Shown here: positions 45,236 to 56,590 of the stretch, one piece after another
How the letters are laid out: each line of letters begins with the position of its first letter
Numbering within the stretch: position 1 is the first letter of the stretch
Assembly (NCBI RefSeq): GCF_000001735.4
Contig: NC_003074.8
Coordinates: forward strand, 16,313,261 to 16,377,260
DNA from: Arabidopsis thaliana
Taxonomy: Eukaryota; Streptophyta; Magnoliopsida; Brassicales; Brassicaceae
Length of the DNA: 64,000 nt
Reading direction: 5' to 3'
Program-made: the position numbers and the translations under genes
The notes under the pieces: model-generated
Database searches by the model: none
Told to the model about the DNA's origin: nothing
Seen by the model: only the letters and a program-made list of their open reading frames with translations

Positions 45236-47266
45236 TCAAATGACTTGCATCGTGAGCCTGGATGAAGCAGAGGGAAGCTTCATCAGATCCTCTGTGAGTT
45301 GCACCTTTTTGGAGTCAACAATTGTCTCTGAAAAATTGACTTGCACCAATTGAAGACACTCCATTTTCAGTAAGAAATGGCTAATGTGTTTCAGCTCGTT
45401 TTCAGTTCCTTGACACTGTATGATACGCAACATGTTAACTTTGTTACTCCGGGGAATGTGAATTTCATCAAACTCATCTTCATCTGTGCCATGATACAGA
45501 CCCTGAAGTATTAAGAAGAGAGACTACTTTAATCCCATGCAACAGTCATACATAGATAAAGTAAGATTTTACTTCTTACCTCGAGACACAATTTTGTTAG
45601 GTTCGGAGAATGCTCTAGCAGAAGTGGAAGAAACACTTTCCAAACTCGTTCAGTGTTACCCAAAAACACTAAAACAAGGAGGTTTTTGAACATGGGGAGC
45701 CCGCCTTTGCAGCATTGCGAAATCACCTGAAACACACACACACACACACAAAGAATGTTATCATGTTTTCTAACCGAAAGATTATGAGACTTTACACAAA
45801 ATGAAACTGACCTCAGTAGCAGAAGAAGTCAAATGAAGCATCTGGACATTGCGTACCGCAATCATGAGATCCGTCACATTCGGTTCAAAAGCCTCATCAC
45901 AATTTTCTAAGAAATGAAGATCCAGTGTAGCATTGACAAGGGACTCTAAATTGCAATGTCGATACCTATGCCGAGCATAGGTAGAGTAGAGGAGGGTGAC
46001 AAGGTTTGGTGTGTCAAGTGCAACAGTGCGAAACCAATCGAAATCAGCAGAATATTTATAGACGATGGATAGACTCTTAACGGTTTTGCTCGAAACAACG
46101 TTCGGCAACCCTGGAAAAGACTTTTGGTCTATGGTTAAGTCCTCAAGTGCAGGGCATCCAGCAAGAAGCACATTAGAGAACTTTATTCTATCAAACCAAA
46201 TCGAATCAAGGACGAGAATCTTAAGAACCGGAAGACACGTATCAGAAGGAAAATAGACGATGAAGAGATTTGTTCCCAATGTAAGTTTAACCAATGTTGT
46301 GCTCCTGAATACATTGGATGGGAAACGATGTAGACGTCGAGTCACAGATGTTAAGCATAAATGAAGCTCAGAGACACCGTGTTCCAGCGCGGTATTTATC
46401 CAGCGATCAACACGAACATCGTCATGTTTATCTCCATATATAAGTGAGAACTTGTTGATAGGGACACTGCCTTGGAAAGCCAATCTTTTATCGACAAAGT
46501 CCCTGAAACTCTCTTGAACGTCGTCCATGTTCTGTTCACCCACTTCCGGGTGAGAAATGATGGAATCGTCAAAGTCAAGATTACGCCGGACAGCAAACAA
46601 AGTCCTCCACCTCTTGGAGAGAACAGAGGTTGAAGCAGCTTGTTTCGTTTCCAGGGAGGACAAGACGTGGACAAGAAGCTCATCTGGAAGACAATTCAGT
46701 GACGCCGTAGAGACAGAACTCATCCCTAACGGCACCTGAAACATGAAATTTGAGCTCTAGCACTAACTAACACGTAGCAAGAACCAAGAATATACCACAA
46801 GCATGTACAAGACTTTGAAGAAATTTGAACAATCCGACAACCAAGACAAAGCTCAAAATTGCCACCACAAAACCTATACATCGAATTACTACAAAAGAAA
46901 GAGTTTAAGACAAAGCCCTAAAGGTTCAAGCTTACTGTCCAAGAGACATGAAAATCATTCATTAAATCGAAAACAATCTGAAGGGATAAACAAGATACTT
47001 CCGACAGACCGTTAGATCCAGTTTCCATATTGAAAAATATTAACAAAAAGAGAGTTCAATACAAAGCTAAAGGTTATAGCTTTTAAGGTTCAATGTAAAC
47101 CCTAAATGCCCTAAAGGACTAAAGGTTCAAGCTTTCTCTCCACGAGACATGAATATCATTCAGGAAATTGATAACTTCATTCATCAAATAGATAAATAAA
47201 TGAGAATCATTAACTCAAGGAATATACAAGACTTACAGGATCAACAACTTCTTCTCCATTGTCCAT
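45236..47266 (-). CDS. F-box/FBD/LRR-type protein, four exons
   Basis: Exons 47266-47237 (MDNGEEVVDP), 46735-45812, 45726-45580 and 45502-45236 join in phase 0 throughout to 455 residues. The F-box is at about 23-57 (LNCLPDELLVHVLSSLETKQ, then VLSKRWRTLF), followed by plant LRR-2-type repeats (LVKLTLGTNLFIV, LKILVLDSIWF, CPALEDLTID) and a C-terminal FBD domain (GTENELKHISHFLLKMECLQ, then LVQVNF). Such proteins bind SKP1 through the F-box and act as substrate receptors of SCF ubiquitin ligases; the substrate is unknown. The first intron is 501 bp and contains degenerate internal repeats. The tiny first exon was chosen because its donor (CCT-GTAAGT) is in phase with the acceptor; starting at the in-exon Met at 46723 is the alternative. 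Confidence 0.85.
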
Positions 47267-47965
47267 TTCTCAAGGTTCAGTTTTGTGTTTTGTTTCTTCT
47301 GGAATCTTGATAGGTAGGTGAATAGGAGGATAATCGAACTTATCGTTAAATGGATAAGTTAGCTTCACTAAACTAATCTGCTATTGGTTATTACTGGCTA
47401 ACTACGCTCGAAATGTCGTCACGAGGGAAATTTTGGATTTCTTTCCTTTTTAGGTAATTTTAAGTGTTTGACTCTATATATAATTGAAATGTATTAATCA
47501 TAAACATTACAATTTATACTTGTTAGATAGGGAAAAATCCATAATGGTTTGGTGTTTTTTGCTGCTCTTACAAACCTTTGCATTTAACAGTAGGTAAGGT
47601 AGAGTTAATTGGCATAACTCCATTGTATCTTATGTTTGAATTTCTTTCTTGATGCGGAAGAAACTTTGGTGTTTTTGTGGATCTAATTGTCGACGGGTCA
47701 GGTGTAACCGGGTTAGCTGGACCAAAATTTGGGCCGCAGGAGCCATCAAGAAGTGGGCTACGGCCCAAAACATGTTTTGTGTGTTTTTGTTCCTTGTGAA
47801 AGAAGCAACAGCATTCCAAGAGGGAAAAGGACTTTAAATCTGATTCATACAAGGACTAAGGAGACGTTGGAGCTAATAAATACAAGTTCAGATCTACATA
47901 GTACTCGGTCATTTTTAATTTATTGAGTTTTAGTTTTATCTAAAAGGTTAAAATACTGTATACAA
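47267..47965. other. Spacer upstream of the F-box gene
   Basis: TTTGGGCCGCAGG and GTGGGCTACGGCCCA (about 47728-47766) are site II/TCP-like motifs that could belong to a promoter. No coding frame is convincing. Confidence 0.4.
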
Positions 47966-48060
47966 TCTGAAGCAGCTTGTTACGTGGGAAGTAAGGACAA
48001 GATTTGGAGAAGAAGCTCGTCTGGAAGACAATTAAGTTACACCTTAGAGATAGATAAGAT
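47966..48060 (-). pseudogene. F-box gene fragment
   Basis: GAAGCAGCTTGTTACGTGG, then AGAAGCTCGTCTGGAAGACA matches 46625-46715, the F-box-coding 5' part of the neighbouring gene, on the same strand and with frameshifting changes. It is a remnant of a tandem duplicate. Confidence 0.7.
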
Positions 48061-48189
48061 TCTGATTTTGTAATCTTTCCTTGAACATCATCTGTAACAA
48101 TGTAGTTTTCTAAGCAAAACAGATTCTATATATTGACAAAGCAGTAACCTCCACAAAACGAAAAAAGATTTACACACAGATAGTACTTA

Positions 48190-48375
48190 CAAGACATCTA
48201 CAAATATTCAAACACAAACATATCAAATCAGACAAGAATTATACTCTTTTTTCTTTATCTCTAGATACTAGATCTTGTTATTTACTTTGATCGTGTATAT
48301 AAATACCCCAAAAAACCACCACGATAAGGCCAGTCTTTTCCGAAATTCTATCAACTTTGATGGTATGTACCTTGG
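48190..48375. repeat. Copy of the F-box gene 3' flank
   Basis: AACATATCAAATCAGACAAG, TTATTTACTTTGA, CCAGTCTTTTCCGAAA and CTATCAACTTTGATGGTA match 44835-44985 in order. Together with 47966-48060 it shows that the F-box locus was duplicated and mostly lost, leaving its flank abutting the NPH3 gene. Confidence 0.65.
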
Positions 48376-48603
48376 GAGAAAAACCGCGGCAAATACTCGA
48401 AACCGAAGCAGGAGATCATCTTCTTCTTCAAATGGCCAGCTTCTATTCTTGGGCCCTTTTCCTGTTCATACAAAGCAACATGTTTCTGTTGTTGGTTTTC
48501 CCGGGAAAAGAGAGAAACTTCTTCGAGGGAATGCCTCAGGAAAGAACTTTCTCTGTGTTGGGCTTTAAGAGAAGAGAGGAAGATAAATGTTTTTGAATGA
48601 AGA

Positions 48604-51151
48604 TTATCCGAAGAAAGAGAAGCTTTTACGGTGTTTGGAATGGCGGGAGGAACGAGGGAGTGTATGGTCAGCGGTAGCTGATCTAGGAGTGCTGGACACT
48701 GAGTTCTGGACTGTATCATTCTTAGCATCAGAAGCTCGTGGAAGAAGAAACTTACAGCCGAGCTTGACCAGACGAGGCGAGCTCATTGAGCTAGAGGACT
48801 TACTAACTCTCTTCTTCATCTCCTGCTTAATACTCTGAAACTCCTCTTCTAGTTCTCCAACCCTTGACCTCATTTTCTGCATATCAACTTTCAAAACCTG
48901 GTTTTGGCGCACAACAGTCACCCAACCATCTCTCTGAACTATCTCCTGTCCTGTTCTTCCACCAGGGATCGTCACTGCATGAGCTGTTTCGGTGTTTGCA
49001 ACATTTAGACCACCTGCAAGAGCGGTTCTGAGATGCATTTGTTCAAAGAAGAGTACTTGGAGAACAACTCTAAGCGGTAACCTATCGTTATGGGAAGCAT
49101 GAGCGCAAGCGTCTATAGAGAGTCTTTGATAGTCCATGATGTTGCATAGTTGTTCCTTGTCTCTATCTGATAGCCATGGATGCTCCTTGAAATAAATATC
49201 AAACGCTCTGTATAAACCATCATACAACGGTCTTGAAGATTCTGGAAGAGCTGCTGCAAGAGACCGCATTTTATCCGGTTTCAGATTCACATCAGAAGCG
49301 ACTTCTGCCATGTAGCTATCTACTAGATTCGCCACTTTTTTTAACGGTGCTGGAGAAGGAGATGTCACTGGATCCAAAGATGGAGGAGAGAACTCAGGTA
49401 ACTGTGAGGATGATGATGACAATGATGATACAAAATGGCGGACTATTCGTTCTACACAATCTACATTGTACAACGTCTCTGAATCAGAATAGTTCAAAAT
49501 CAGAAGATTATCGAGCGTTGCTAGCTCCAACTGCATTCCTATTCTTTTCTCCAACTTCTTTACACAGTTCCCATCAACTCCTAAAATGAAAGCAACACGA
49601 AGGAGACCTAACAAGAACTTACAAAAAGATCTTCCTCTCTTTTCAGGTAAAAGACTTAAAATGGTCTCAAGCAAAGCAATCTGATCAAGAGGAGGCATAG
49701 AGGATGGTGAAGAAGCTTTTGCCAAATTAAAACTCACTACTCTTCTTCTGCTTTTGCTACTGTCACTTGTTCCACTCTGCCACCGTCCTAAACCCGGTAA
49801 GTACTTTCTCGCATAGTACATCATAGCGCCGGCTAAACTTTCAGCACGTATACCTTTTGTTTCCATTGTCTTGATGAGTCTTTTAAACAAATCTACACTA
49901 AGATAAGAGATATCTTCATACCACCAATCCGAACCTGAGCTTCTCATTCGCGCCCCCGTGTTTATTCCATTCCATAAAATGCTTCCACCTGGACTCTGCA
50001 ATGTACCATACATCATCATTGGCCATCCAAATAAACTCGGGTCAGTACACACCATTGTGGACACAGCGTTCATGAGTTTTGGTATCATCTGAAGCTTTTC
50101 TGCACTCTTCAACACCGGACTAGAGCTTTGTAACGCCAAGATACAGTCTTTCCAATTGCGAAGCACGTGCTTGTGCAAAAAAGTTTCAACTTGGGAAATC
50201 AAGTTATCTTCCCCATATTCATTTGTCATTTCAAGGTACTCAGCTGCACAGTGTATGGAAACTAAGTTTTTCGAGGTGATATCTACTCGAGCCCCGTAAC
50301 AGAATCTCGCAACTATCAAGAAATTGTCTGCACCACCAGGGAACTCTTCAAGGACTGTTGTCCAGAGAGATTGCTTATCAGTGCTTTTAGAATCTTCATA
50401 CATCCTTGCTAGCTTTCCACATTTTGAAACCAATGGAAACTGCATATACACACATACATAACTCTTGTTGTTATTTTACACAGTTGCTACAAATACTCAT
50501 AGATACATACTTACAGAAGCAGAAAGATGCAAATACCATGATACATATATTTCAATAAACATAACCATACATGTGTACACAACTATAAGAAAGGTATACA
50601 CATAACTGGTAGCTGAATCTATGTAGCTTAACATGATCTAATTGTTTTCACAGGTAGACTAATTGGAACAAGTAAGCACCAACTAGACTTATCTCTTTTC
50701 CTAAAATCATCATACTAAGAACCACTTAGCTAAATCCAGCAATGTTCCTATGAAGACAAAGGAGATACCAAACCCAAGAAGAAAGCAAAGGATCAAAAGA
50801 ATAATAAAAAAGCTTATACCTTATGAAGATGGAACTTCACATCATCAACAACAACAGTGATATCACTTGACAGTCCTGTCTTGCAAAACCTGAAAATTCC
50901 AATTCCAGTCTCTTTAAGGAGAATCTTTGAAATGACTTGGCAAGTGAAGAATTGAATAAAGCTGCAAACTTTAAGGTCTCTGAGCTACCGACATCATAAA
51001 ACTGGACAACTGAATGAAGTTTGGACAGAACCCATGAACTGAAATTGTATAAAACAAACACACATACATGCAAATAGTGAGAAAGAGAGAGAGGTTTGTA
51101 CCAATCGTTCCCTTCTCTGTGAAACTCAGAGACTTTAGCAACAGGTGACAT
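48604..51151 (-). CDS. BTB/POZ and NPH3 domain protein
   Basis: Exons 51151-51102, 50889-50820 and 50439-48604 give 651 residues. The N-terminal BTB domain runs from about 17 to 110 (FCKTGLSSDITVVVDDVKFH, then KFPLVSKCGKLARMYED and FPGGADNFLIVARFCYG). The NPH3 domain starts at about 210 (SDWWYEDISYLSVDLFKRLI) and runs to about 480, with the conserved CNIMDYQRLS block. A coiled coil (QNQVLKVDMQKMRSRVGELE) and a Ser-rich basic tail follow. NPH3/RPT2-like proteins are CUL3 ligase adaptors or plasma-membrane scaffolds in phototropism, auxin transport and related signalling; which role applies here is unknown. From memory it corresponds to At3g44820. The start is the first ATG and matches the usual V-SEFHREGNDWFC opening of close relatives. 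Confidence 0.93.
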
Positions 51152-51328
51152 GCCTCAGAGAGAGAAAAGACCCAATTCCACTCACAGAAATATGATCAAA
51201 ATTGAAACTTTCACATCTCACAAGGAAAATTAAAACAAAGAATTTAAAATCCTACCAAACCCATAGAGAGTATAATAATAAAATGGAAGAGAAAAGGAGA
51301 AAACTTTAAAACAAAAAGCAAATTCTAA

Positions 51329-51350
51329 GAAGAAGAAGAAGAAGAAGAAA
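51329..51350. repeat. (GAA)n microsatellite in the NPH3 leader
   Basis: AGAAGAAGAAGAAGAAGAAG in plus orientation, so (CTT)n in the mRNA-sense strand of the NPH3 gene. CT-rich leaders are common in plant 5' UTRs. Confidence 0.8.
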
Positions 51351-51616
51351 CAATTTTTATTCATCATTCAAATCAAAAGTCACATAAGAGAGAGACGTCA
51401 AGAAACCAAGGGGTCGTTTTTGTGGGCAATAGTGTGGTGTGTGGACCTTTACAGCTAAAAAATCAACCAAAGACAGAAGAAAACACACAAAAACGATTTT
51501 AAAATACAAAATACTTTCTTTTTTCACTAAAATTGAAAACAAACAATTTCTTGGTTTTGGTAGGTACTAAAAGAATAGATATCTTTCTAGAGTGAATTCA
51601 GGACAAAAGTGGATTA

Positions 51617-51624
51617 TATTTATA
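51617..51624 (-). promoter_or_regulatory. Likely TATA box of the NPH3 gene
   Basis: On the minus strand, CTATAAATATAA lies about 470 bp upstream of the ATG, and a long CT-rich leader follows. It fits a start site near 51590. An intron in the leader was not looked for in detail. Confidence 0.5.
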
Positions 51625-52031
51625 GATCCCAGAAAGAAAAGGGTTTTTTCCTTCTTTACGTTATGTAATGAATATTGAGCTGATTTTTTTTTTTTTAAAA
51701 GCAATAAATCTGAGGGAATTAAGGAGACAAAGAGACAAAAGTAACTGTGTGTGTGTGTTAAAGTGTTTCAGACATTTTTTTTTGAGGATCAGGAGAGTTT
51801 AAATGGGCTCTAAAGAGAAGGTAACCAACGTGGCTTATGATGAAATTCTGGTTTAGTGTTGAAGAATTTTATTAACTCGGGTATATTTAAGGTTTGGGTT
51901 ATATCTTTAACACTAGTGTTTAACCGGGTAATCAAGACTGGGTTTGATTGATCATACCTCTTGTTTAAAGAATATTCCCTTTGTTTCTAATTACATATCG
52001 TTTAAAGATTTTTCACACAAATTATAAATTA

Positions 52032-52288
52032 CTCCCTCTATTCCTTTTTATTTGAATATTTTAAAAAAAAAAATTGTTTCGAAAAGATTGATTTTTTAGA
52101 TTTTCTATACAATATTTATTACTTATTATTAATGAATTATAAATTTTAATACAAATGCTTGAGTATTATTGGTTTAAAGTCATAAGAAATTGTAAAACAC
52201 AAAAATTAATACATTTAAAATCAACTTTAATATGTTTATCTTAATATGTGTGTTTTTCCTAAATAATCAAACAAAAAAGAACAGAGAG
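52032..52288. mobile_element. MITE with 11-bp target duplication
   Basis: CTCCCTCTATTCCTTTTTAT at the left mirrors the right end (reverse complement CTCTCTGTTCTTTTTTGTTT). ATTATAAATTA flanks it exactly at 52021-52031 and 52289-52299. The 257-bp interior is non-coding. Termini look Stowaway-like, but the long duplication suggests a Mutator-type origin. Confidence 0.65.
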
Positions 52289-52299
52289 ATTATAAATTA

Positions 52300-54730
52300 A
52301 AAAAACTATTAAATTTTATATTTTACCCTTTGTTAATATATTTTATATTTTTTTTTATTAGCCAAAACATTTAAATAGTAGGGGATAAAACTAAAATTTT
52401 CACAAAATATGTGCATTAAAAACCTAAAAATACAACTATTATGAAATGAAATTTAAATATTAAAACGACAACTAAACCGAAACAGAAAGAATAATATCTT
52501 ACATTTCTAGCTCTTTTTTTTGTATTTAAGCAACTGTAGAATAGTGGTATCAATCATAAAGATCATATAGATTTTGTTCCCTAAATTTTGTAATATATAT
52601 GATAATAAATTCATTGGATAATTTTTTAAAATACAAATTCGAAAAGGATAATCGGACATTATGAATTTTCTTCTTAATATTATTAGGTAGATTTTATGGA
52701 TACTAGAGTCTCTAACTCTTCGTCTGTCCTATGCGAAAATGTTACTATTTAATTGCCAAAATCCTTTTGATCATATTTGATTCTAACATTATTTTTTTTT
52801 GAATATTTTAAAGCTTGCCGCCTATAAACAATGATATGATAAAACAATATCATGGTTATGTTGTTTTGCATCCATATGTCTCTCAATAGAAAGAATTTGT
52901 TCTAAAGTTGTTTAAAGAAAAAACTAAAGATTGATAATTATGATTTTGATATAGAATTTATTCTCAACCTCCACTCGTTAAAAAAATTATTTTCATTATC
53001 AAATTCATAATCACCACCATTACTAAATCAGGGGCGGACGTATGTAGACGAGAGATGGGGGTGGGGTATATGCATTAAAGTTAACAAATATTCTCAAATT
53101 TACTAGATTATGCCATATAAAAATAATTTTTGAAAATTTATCAAAACTATTAAAGTTATTTATGTTTAGAAATCGTCGGTTCGAATTATACCGGAAAAAA
53201 GACCATATAAAATGCTATAATCTTTGATATGAGGAGATATATGGGCAGAGGATCAGTGTTGTGTTTGTGCCTACTCAATTATAAATGGGGCAACAGCCCT
53301 AAGCCACATCTTAAATTCTAATTTTTGAAGCCACATTAAGCCTTGTATCAGCTGTTGGCCTTGGTTTAAAGTTTTAAACGAGTTGAGCCCTTAGTTTCAT
53401 TCAACAAGTGTTGACGCTTAGTAATTGAACGAAACATATGGACCCGGATTAAATTTCTAAAATGAAACAATGATGTCTTCCTAATTGGCTTATAATTTAA
53501 TACTAATATTACTATTGTTTTCTTATATAGACATTGATTTCCAAATAATGAAAAGTGAGTTCATTTCCGTTTTATGGTTGATAAAAAGTACATGAGCTTC
53601 TTGAATCCGTGCAAACGAGAGCTTATTATTCTTCATATATCTTCTAATACAATTAACACTATCTTTAGAGTCTCTCCCGATTGGAAGTTGGAAAACTGCT
53701 GAAATATATGTTTTTTAATTTAACAAGATCTTTTTAGCAAATAAACGTACGTATATAGACAGAAGCCTTGATCAGACATTATGTTGTCTTAACACAAACG
53801 TTAATACTACATGTCGTATGCATGATAATATCTTCTTGTAGTATGTGATGTGCCCCAATGATTGACTGAAGAGAGTAAGAGACGTAGCATAATCTTTTCG
53901 ATGATCTCATTTTTGGCCTTTGGATTCTCTGACTACCAAAATAAAATTGTTTATTCTGCAGCACCTCTTTGTAATTTGTATCACTATTTTAATATATGGA
54001 CAAATTGAACAAAACAGAAATATCAAAAAGGCCAAAATATATTTTGTTAAATACATACTAAAATAATGGCAGCAAGAAACCTGATGATTAAGATGGAACG
54101 GTGAACAAAAAGAAAAAGGTGGAGAAGTTTTGGTGGCAAGTGATCTGCAAAAATGGGTTTACGTGCTCCACTACCCTTCACGTGTCTTCGTGCCTCACGA
54201 TGCCAATCTACAATTTTGACGACGAAAATTAATCTCTTATTAACTTTAGAATATAATTCAATGATCAATGTAATGCACAAAAATGTTATGACCCATTTGA
54301 GAATAATTTCTGCATTTATTTTAGAGTTGTATTACAGAAATGGTACGCATGCATTTTTACATGTACTATAGAGTTTGATCTAGCTAGTAGTAACCAATTA
54401 ACTATGTATCCTTAAAGGGTCTGGGGAATTCGTCTAATCTGTGACATAGGCAGGATTGTTACCGGATGGCGTAAACCGAAAATCGTAATGATTAACGAAA
54501 GCCGGATTCTCCAGAGGGTTAAATGAACGGTATAGCCGGATTCTAACCGGTACGTTTTCTTGTAAAAGATTAATTTTGGTGATATATAATGTGTAATTAA
54601 AATTTTTGTTATTCCAACTTCCAAGATTATAAATTATAAGTAATATATGTATATATACAAATTAATTTCTATTAAAGTGATTCAAAAGTAATACTCCCTC
54701 TTTTGCCATAAAAAAACAAAAACAGTAATA
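52300..54730. other. AT-rich, transposon-derived spacer
   Basis: About 53030-53460 (AGGGGCGGACGTATGTAG, GGGCAACAGCCCTAAGCCAC) has the texture of old repetitive elements, without identifiable ends. About 54410-54570 is locally GC-richer (ACCGGATGGCGTAAACCG, AGCCGGATTCT twice) but has no frame. No gene recognised. Confidence 0.45.
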
Positions 54731-55000
54731 CTCCCTTTATTTTAATTTATTTGTAGTTTACGGAATTTAGTTTTGTTATAACATAAGTGATGTTCTTATT
54801 ATTCTGTGCAAGAAATTTGTATTCCACATAGTATTTCTTTTGAATATTTGTATTCCACATAGTATTTTATTATTGATTTAATATATAATTTTCAAATAAA
54901 AATGATGAGAAAATTCAAATATTTTCATAATCTATGTAATTTTTTTAATGTGTACATGTGCAAAACTCTTAACTACAAATAAATTGATTTTAAAAAATAT
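54731..55000. mobile_element. MITE-like element
   Basis: CTCCCTTTATTTTAATTTAT then TTGTAGTT at 54731 mirrors AACTACAAATAAATTGATTT at 54970. The right terminus is eroded. A truncated second CTCCCTCTTTT end lies at about 54693. Target duplication not resolved. Confidence 0.5.
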
Positions 55001-55629
55001 TGTGATCACTTGAAGATGTATCTTAGAAATTGTGTTGACCAAAAAAAGGAATTGTCTTACGAATGGTACTAATTACCTTCGTATTTGCTAAATAAAACGA
55101 AAGAAAAAGGAAAGTTATTTTTAATATTTTGATTCTAGAAATTAAGTTCTTAAGCTATATATGTCACTTGGTCTTAATTCTTAAAGTATTAATATACTAG
55201 GAACTGTGACTGATTAGTATGGCAATAGAAAAAAAAACTAAAGCAAGACTGCATGTAAAAAGAAAGACAAGTGTCCTAAAAGTAAGCAATCTTCATGCTT
55301 TTCACACACTAGCTTACAAGTCACCTCGATCGAATATTCCGCCCATCAACACAATAAATGTTGAAATTTCTTACTACTACTATTAAACACACACAAAAAT
55401 GGCGGCGTAAGAAGGAACAATATTAATTCTTCTTCTCATTCTCATTATTTCCATCTTCAAAAAATTGTCGTCAAGCTTTTTAAGACCAAAACTGTTCTTT
55501 CCTTCTTTGCATTTTCCGTATCTATCATTTAATGGCAATAATTTTTTTCCTAATGAAATGAAATCTTTTTTTTTAGTCTTTTTAAGTTATATCAATTTGT
55601 GTTTAGCTCATAATAAAATACATTGTTCG

Positions 55630-56555
55630 ATGTCTCCACTTCTCCGGTTTAGAAAACTATCGTCCTTCTCTGAAGATACCATTAACCCTAAACCCAAACA
55701 ATCGGCAACCGTCGAGAAACCAAAACGGCGCCGTTCCGGGAGATGTAGCTGCGTTGACTCATGTTGCTGGTTGATTGGTTATCTCTGTACGGCGTGGTGG
55801 CTTCTCCTCTTTCTTTACCACTCTGTTCCGGTCCCGGCGATGCTTCAAGCTCCGGAGTCTCCGGGAACTCGGTTGAGTCGAGACGGTGTCAAGGCGTTTC
55901 ATCCGGTGATTCTTGTTCCGGGGATTGTAACCGGCGGGCTCGAGCTTTGGGAAGGTCGGCCTTGCGCTGAAGGACTCTTTCGTAAACGTCTTTGGGGTGC
56001 TAGCTTCTCCGAGATTCTTAGAAGGTAACACATTAGACCGTTATGTTCGGTTCGAGATATTTTTTTAGACCCGGTCAGATATTGGTTTGGTTCGTCTGGT
56101 TAGGGGTATGTATAATTGGTTAAGCTTGGTTTCTTCTTGAATTGGCTTTACGTAGTGTTATACTGTTGTTGTTATGGATGGTCTTTGGATTTTCATTTTG
56201 GTTAATGGGTGGAGATGGTTCTTTGGGTTTTGTTATTGTTTTGCAACTAGTTTATGAAAATATTATTTTCTAAGTAATGATGGATGGTTTTAGGAAATTA
56301 ATAATTAATCGTGATTTTTGGGATATGTTTTTAAATGTCATTCGAATTTGGAAATGGAAACCGTAAGTTTTGATTTCTATATAGGAAGTAGAAAATCGTC
56401 CTACAAAACTATAAAATATATTTATGTTCAAAACATGAATGACGATTTCATTGCATTTTAAAACTTACTAAATTTAGAATATCAGTTTTAACATATTATT
56501 TTAGTATTTCTAAATTTTCATATATTTTTGGTTATGGTTTTAACATGGATTCTGG

Positions 56556-56590
<35 letters not shown>

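Noticed and set aside
45132..45353. Plus-strand frame with a long poly-Asp run
   Set aside because: It is the antisense of the F-box gene end plus its (GAT)n microsatellite; no promoter or homology supports it.
47568..47852. Overlapping frames on both strands of about 60-95 codons
   Set aside because: No homology, no splice-site logic and weak composition; likely chance in a locally GC-richer spacer.
49233..49589. 118-codon plus-strand frame
   Set aside because: Antisense of the NPH3 coding exon.
55558..55629. 24-residue N-terminal extension of PDAT2 from an upstream in-frame ATG
   Set aside because: The leader-like composition and the recalled 665-residue length favour the ATG at 55630; not excluded by sequence alone.
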